DNA of 7,697 nt from DAOPZJ01 sp964587625. Lineage in GTDB: Bacteria; Bacillota; Clostridia; Oscillospirales; JAKOTC01. The notes below the pieces were generated by a model. The model had not been told where the DNA came from and searched no databases. It saw nothing but the letters and a program-made list of their open reading frames with translations. Below are positions 5,087-7,697 of the stretch, piece after piece. The stretch spans positions 1-7,697 of the forward strand of contig CAZPLU010000055.1 of assembly GCA_964587625.1 (NCBI GenBank). The letters are read 5' to 3'. The translations under genes were made by a program, and so were the position numbers. Numbering within the stretch: position 1 is the stretch's first letter; every line of letters begins with the position of its first letter.

Positions 5087-6319
5087 ATGGACGAATTGAA
5101 ACGAATCGGGGACCTTGCGAAAGAGACGCTGGAATATGCGCGTTGTGGCGAGATGAACCGCAGGCGCAAGTTGTGGAGCGCGCACAACAGCTTGCAATTC
5201 ACGCGCCCGCCGATTTATATCCGTGCCATCCCGTTCGACGAATTTTTTGATCATAGGGAACTCAAATGCGAAAATCCGTATTACCGGTCGCTTGAAAAGG
5301 CCTTTTTGCTGAACCGGTATCGGATGAAAATCGCGGACGATTACATCATCGAGCCGTTTTTGACCGTGCGCGCAGCGCTTGCCAGCGCGCCGAACGGGGT
5401 CTACGGCGTCCCCGCCGAGATGGGCGAAAAAGTTCCGGGCGGGTGCGCGGCGTTCAAGCCCTCGGTTATCCAAGAGAGCGATATCGAGAAGCTGCGAGTC
5501 GCCGATTACAAGGTCGACGAAGCGGCGACGGCAAAAGAGCGCGAAAAATTATCCGATGCGGTAAGCGGTATCTTGGACATCGAAGTCGACCGCCAGGGGT
5601 TGCTGTGCGGTATGTGGAATAATGACATCTCTACGATTTTAGGCAAACTGCTGGGCATGGAGCGGCTGATGTGGGACATCTATGACCGCCCCGAATGGCT
5701 GCACCGGCTGTTGTCGTTTATGCAGAGCAAGATTATGATGCACATGGATCAGACCGAAGCCGCGGACGGGTTCCGGCTGCTCAACCACCAAAATCAGGCG
5801 ATGCCGTATGCCGATGAATTGAAACCGCCGCAGGCGGGAAAAGGCCCGGTCAAGCCGGGCGAACTGTGGGGATATATGGCGTCGCAGGAATTTACGGGCA
5901 TCGGGCCGAACGCCTTCAAGGAATTTATGTTTGACTACCAAAAGCCGATTTTGGCGCGGTACGGGCTGACCGCTTACGGCTGCTGCGAGGATTTGACGAA
6001 TGACATTCCGGTGTTGAAATCGCTGAAAAACCTCCGCCGGATCGCCGTGTCGCCGTTTGCGAACGTGAAAAAATGCGCCGAGCAGATCGGCGGGGATTAT
6101 ATCGTATCGTGGCGTCCGAACCCGTCCTCGGCGGTTTCGCACGGCTTGGACGAGGACTTTGTGCGCAAAAACCTGCGCGAGACGTTCGGCGTATTCGACG
6201 CGAACGGGTGCAAATTCGACATCACGCTCAAGGACGTCGAGACCGTCGGCGGGGACGAAAACCGTATCATCAAATGGACGCGGATCGTGCGGGAGGAGAT
6301 TGACAGGCGTTATGAATGA
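5087..6319 (+). CDS. Uroporphyrinogen decarboxylase-fold protein of unknown substrate
   Basis: This 410-residue soluble protein resembles the URO-D superfamily, which holds haem-pathway decarboxylases and corrinoid methyltransferases such as MtaA-type enzymes. It is longer than true HemE (about 340-360 residues) and lacks the recognisable HemE N-terminus. The C-terminal half shows the family's closing strands: GLTAYGCCEDLTNDIPVLKSL (293-313), then LRRIAVSPFANV (316-327) and the GGDYIVSWRPNPS segment (335-347). YGCCED at 297-302 sits where MtaA-like enzymes have a His-X-Cys zinc motif; here a Cys-Cys pair is present without that histidine. No signal peptide or membrane span is seen. The start is ATG at 5087, behind GCGGGGGA (5073-5080) and its own promoter. 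No corrinoid protein or methyltransferase partner lies nearby, so a methyl-transfer role is only a possibility. Confidence 0.75.
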   Translation: MDELKRIGDLAKETLEYARCGEMNRRRKLWSAHNSLQFTRPPIYIRAIPFDEFFDHRELKCENPYYRSLEKAFLLNRYRMKIADDYIIEPFLTVRAALASAPNGVYGVPAEMGEKVPGGCAAFKPSVIQESDIEKLRVADYKVDEAATAKEREKLSDAVSGILDIEVDRQGLLCGMWNNDISTILGKLLGMERLMWDIYDRPEWLHRLLSFMQSKIMMHMDQTEAADGFRLLNHQNQAMPYADELKPPQAGKGPVKPGELWGYMASQEFTGIGPNAFKEFMFDYQKPILARYGLTAYGCCEDLTNDIPVLKSLKNLRRIAVSPFANVKKCAEQIGGDYIVSWRPNPSSAVSHGLDEDFVRKNLRETFGVFDANGCKFDITLKDVETVGGDENRIIKWTRIVREEIDRRYE

Positions 6320-6412
6320 TGAGTGCAAAACATAAGCGGGGTTAAATGATATTTTGTTTCAGAGAAGTCATTTGCACTTTATGCTTTTCAAGATTTATAC
6401 TCGGAAGTGACC
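6320..6412. other. Convergent intergenic spacer with inverted repeat
   Basis: This 93-base stretch separates two convergent genes. AGTGCAAA (6322-6329) is complementary to TTTGCACT (6371-6378) across 41 bases, and AAATGA (6344-6349) to TCATTT (6368-6373), so two alternative foldings are possible. There is no GC-rich hairpin followed by a T-tract on either strand, so the site of termination for both genes is unclear. Confidence 0.4.
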
Positions 6413-7697
6413 TCACCCGTAATAATACGCGGTTTTCTTGCCGATGGCGGCGTTTATTTGGTCGAGCATGGCGTTGCCGCCGTAGTTGAACATCTCTTCC
6501 CGGTAATCGTCTACAACTTGCTGGACTGTACGTGTGGAGCTCGTGAGCGCATTTTTTATGCAGTCCATATACAAAATCCTTATATAATTATCGTTGCGTA
6601 TGGCTGTATTTACGTTGTTCAGAATCGTTGTTTGATAAAACGACGGAACCTCGACGATCAATCCTTTTTTTAATGAATCATACAAAATTGTAAATCGGTC
6701 ATTTTGTATACTTGCTTCGGTTTTCGACCCTTTATCGACCACGCCGTTTTGGCTGAAAAAGATATTCGCATCCGAATAGGGGAAAATATCGGACATGCCG
6801 CCTGTTAAATTCGGCATGGGCGGGTATGTAAAACTACCGTCGGCGTTTTGCGGCATTTTGACAGTGACAGTTCCGTCACTGTTCAAGACGTAGTTGTCAG
6901 GAGTACCCAGCCAGCACTCCAAATAGTTTTCTTCAGATCCGAACAGCATATTCAGAAACTGATTGATGGTTTCTTCGGGCTGGGGGGTGTCTTTGGCCAT
7001 GGCAAAACCATACACGGCGGTATTGGCGAATTGCGGGTATACGGGATTTAAGGTGAATAATTCGGTGCAGTCCTCATAATCGAAGTACTGACCATAAACT
7101 GTACAGCATATACCATCATAAAAATCTCCATATACATTCACAGAGCCATCAAAACTGATATCCAATGCGCCCGCTTGATAAAGCGCCCGAAGATATTCAA
7201 GAGCGTCAACAGCGGCACCTTTTGTTAAAAAATCCACATAACAATCTTCTGCTGGATCAAAATCAAACGAGGTATAATAATAACTATTGTAAAGTCCGAA
7301 TGCATTTAAAATATCGGTTAGACCCGTCAGATAATAAGAAGTGAGAACAGGTTTTTCCTTTGATTGTTTGTATGCTTTTGCAAAGTCACTGAATGATTGG
7401 AGATCGGTAACGGTAATTCCGGTCACTTTTAATGCCTCATCGCGAATCATGCGGGCGTTTTGTGCCCGAAATACATTGGCGGGTATTGCATAAATATGTC
7501 CGTCCACTTTAAAAGCGTCTTTTAACTCGTCGGGCAGGGTTTTCCAAACCGGATTATCGGCAAGATAATCGTCTAACGGCAGGAGTTGAACGATTGTGTC
7601 ACTCGATATTTGTGAAGATCGGAGTTCCACTAAACCCGCAAATTCAGCTTCTCCGTTTAACACATCTCTAATTTGGGATATAACAGAATTATCATAT
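6413..7697 (-). CDS. Extracellular solute-binding protein, C-terminal part (partial)
   Basis: The reading frame runs to the window edge with no stop, so the N-terminus and any lipoprotein signal lie beyond 7697; 427 residues are visible. A GTG at 7661-7663 is an internal valine and not a start, since the frame is open upstream (YDNSVISQIRDVLNGEAEF). The family is a family-1 solute-binding protein of the carbohydrate-uptake ABC type, resembling YtcQ/LplA: early in the fragment come LLPLDDYLADNP and VDGHIYAIPAN with ARMIRDEALK, then SFSDFAKAYK, a LGTPDNYVLNSDGTVTV segment, and a C-terminus VVDDYREEM...LDQINAAIG typical of the group. It would bind a sugar or other solute outside the cell and deliver it to a membrane permease that is not in the window. 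It is convergent with the URO-D-like gene and AT-richer than it. Confidence 0.85.
   Translation of the reverse strand, partial: YDNSVISQIRDVLNGEAEFAGLVELRSSQISSDTIVQLLPLDDYLADNPVWKTLPDELKDAFKVDGHIYAIPANVFRAQNARMIRDEALKVTGITVTDLQSFSDFAKAYKQSKEKPVLTSYYLTGLTDILNAFGLYNSYYYTSFDFDPAEDCYVDFLTKGAAVDALEYLRALYQAGALDISFDGSVNVYGDFYDGICCTVYGQYFDYEDCTELFTLNPVYPQFANTAVYGFAMAKDTPQPEETINQFLNMLFGSEENYLECWLGTPDNYVLNSDGTVTVKMPQNADGSFTYPPMPNLTGGMSDIFPYSDANIFFSQNGVVDKGSKTEASIQNDRFTILYDSLKKGLIVEVPSFYQTTILNNVNTAIRNDNYIRILYMDCIKNALTSSTRTVQQVVDDYREEMFNYGGNAMLDQINAAIGKKTAYYYG

Noticed and set aside
4687..5250. Open + strand frames across the repeat region (for example 187, 103 and 85 codons)
   Set aside because: They translate the palindromic repeats into repeated peptides, lack good ribosome sites, run over a terminator-to-promoter interval and the start of the URO-D-like gene, and resemble no protein family I recognise.
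5639..6328. Long - strand frame opposite the URO-D-like gene (229 codons)
   Set aside because: It has no recognisable family or ribosome site, and the + strand gene has promoter, start and family-like motifs.

Overview
The window looks like a chromosomal segment of a Gram-positive, low-to-moderate GC bacterium of the Bacillota, most likely a clostridial (Oscillospirales-like) gut or anaerobic lineage. The reasons are a YtrA-type GntR/ABC operon, an L10-leader RNA with an attenuator ahead of rplJ-rplL, near-consensus SigA promoters with 17-base spacers, strong GGAGG-type ribosome sites, TTG start codons, and a YtcQ/LplA-like solute-binding protein. The lineage is inferred from gene families and not from any marker comparison.

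Layout: (1) Positions 1-177 hold a promoter and a palindromic operator candidate. (2) Positions 178-3444 hold a tightly coupled three-gene operon on the + strand: a GntR/YtrA repressor, a YtrB-like ABC ATPase, and a large permease with a C-terminal soluble domain that appears internally duplicated. By analogy with ytr operons this is a repressor-controlled ABC system, possibly responding to envelope stress; the substrate cannot be read from sequence. (3) Positions 3452-4680 hold a self-contained rplJ-rplL (L10 and L7/L12) operon with its own promoter, an L10-leader, an attenuator hairpin and a final intrinsic terminator. It lacks the usual neighbours rplK-rplA and rpoB-rpoC. (4) Positions 4681-5023 are non-coding and filled with inverted repeats, including a 70-base direct repeat built from two back-to-back palindromes and a diverged third copy. 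(5) Positions 5024-6319 hold a promoter and one gene for a uroporphyrinogen-decarboxylase-fold protein of unknown substrate. (6) Positions 6413-7697 on the - strand hold the C-terminal part of an extracellular solute-binding protein, whose start lies beyond the window.

How the parts interact: the repressor probably controls its own operon through the operator beside the transcription start. The rplJ promoter begins eight bases after the permease stop codon, so no independent terminator fits between the two operons; the L10 attenuator is the first place where transport-operon transcripts could end. I see no phage, transposase, CRISPR or defence gene. The least ordinary elements are the paired-palindrome repeats, the isolated rplJL operon and the duplicated permease domain; none amounts to a clearly new system from sequence alone.
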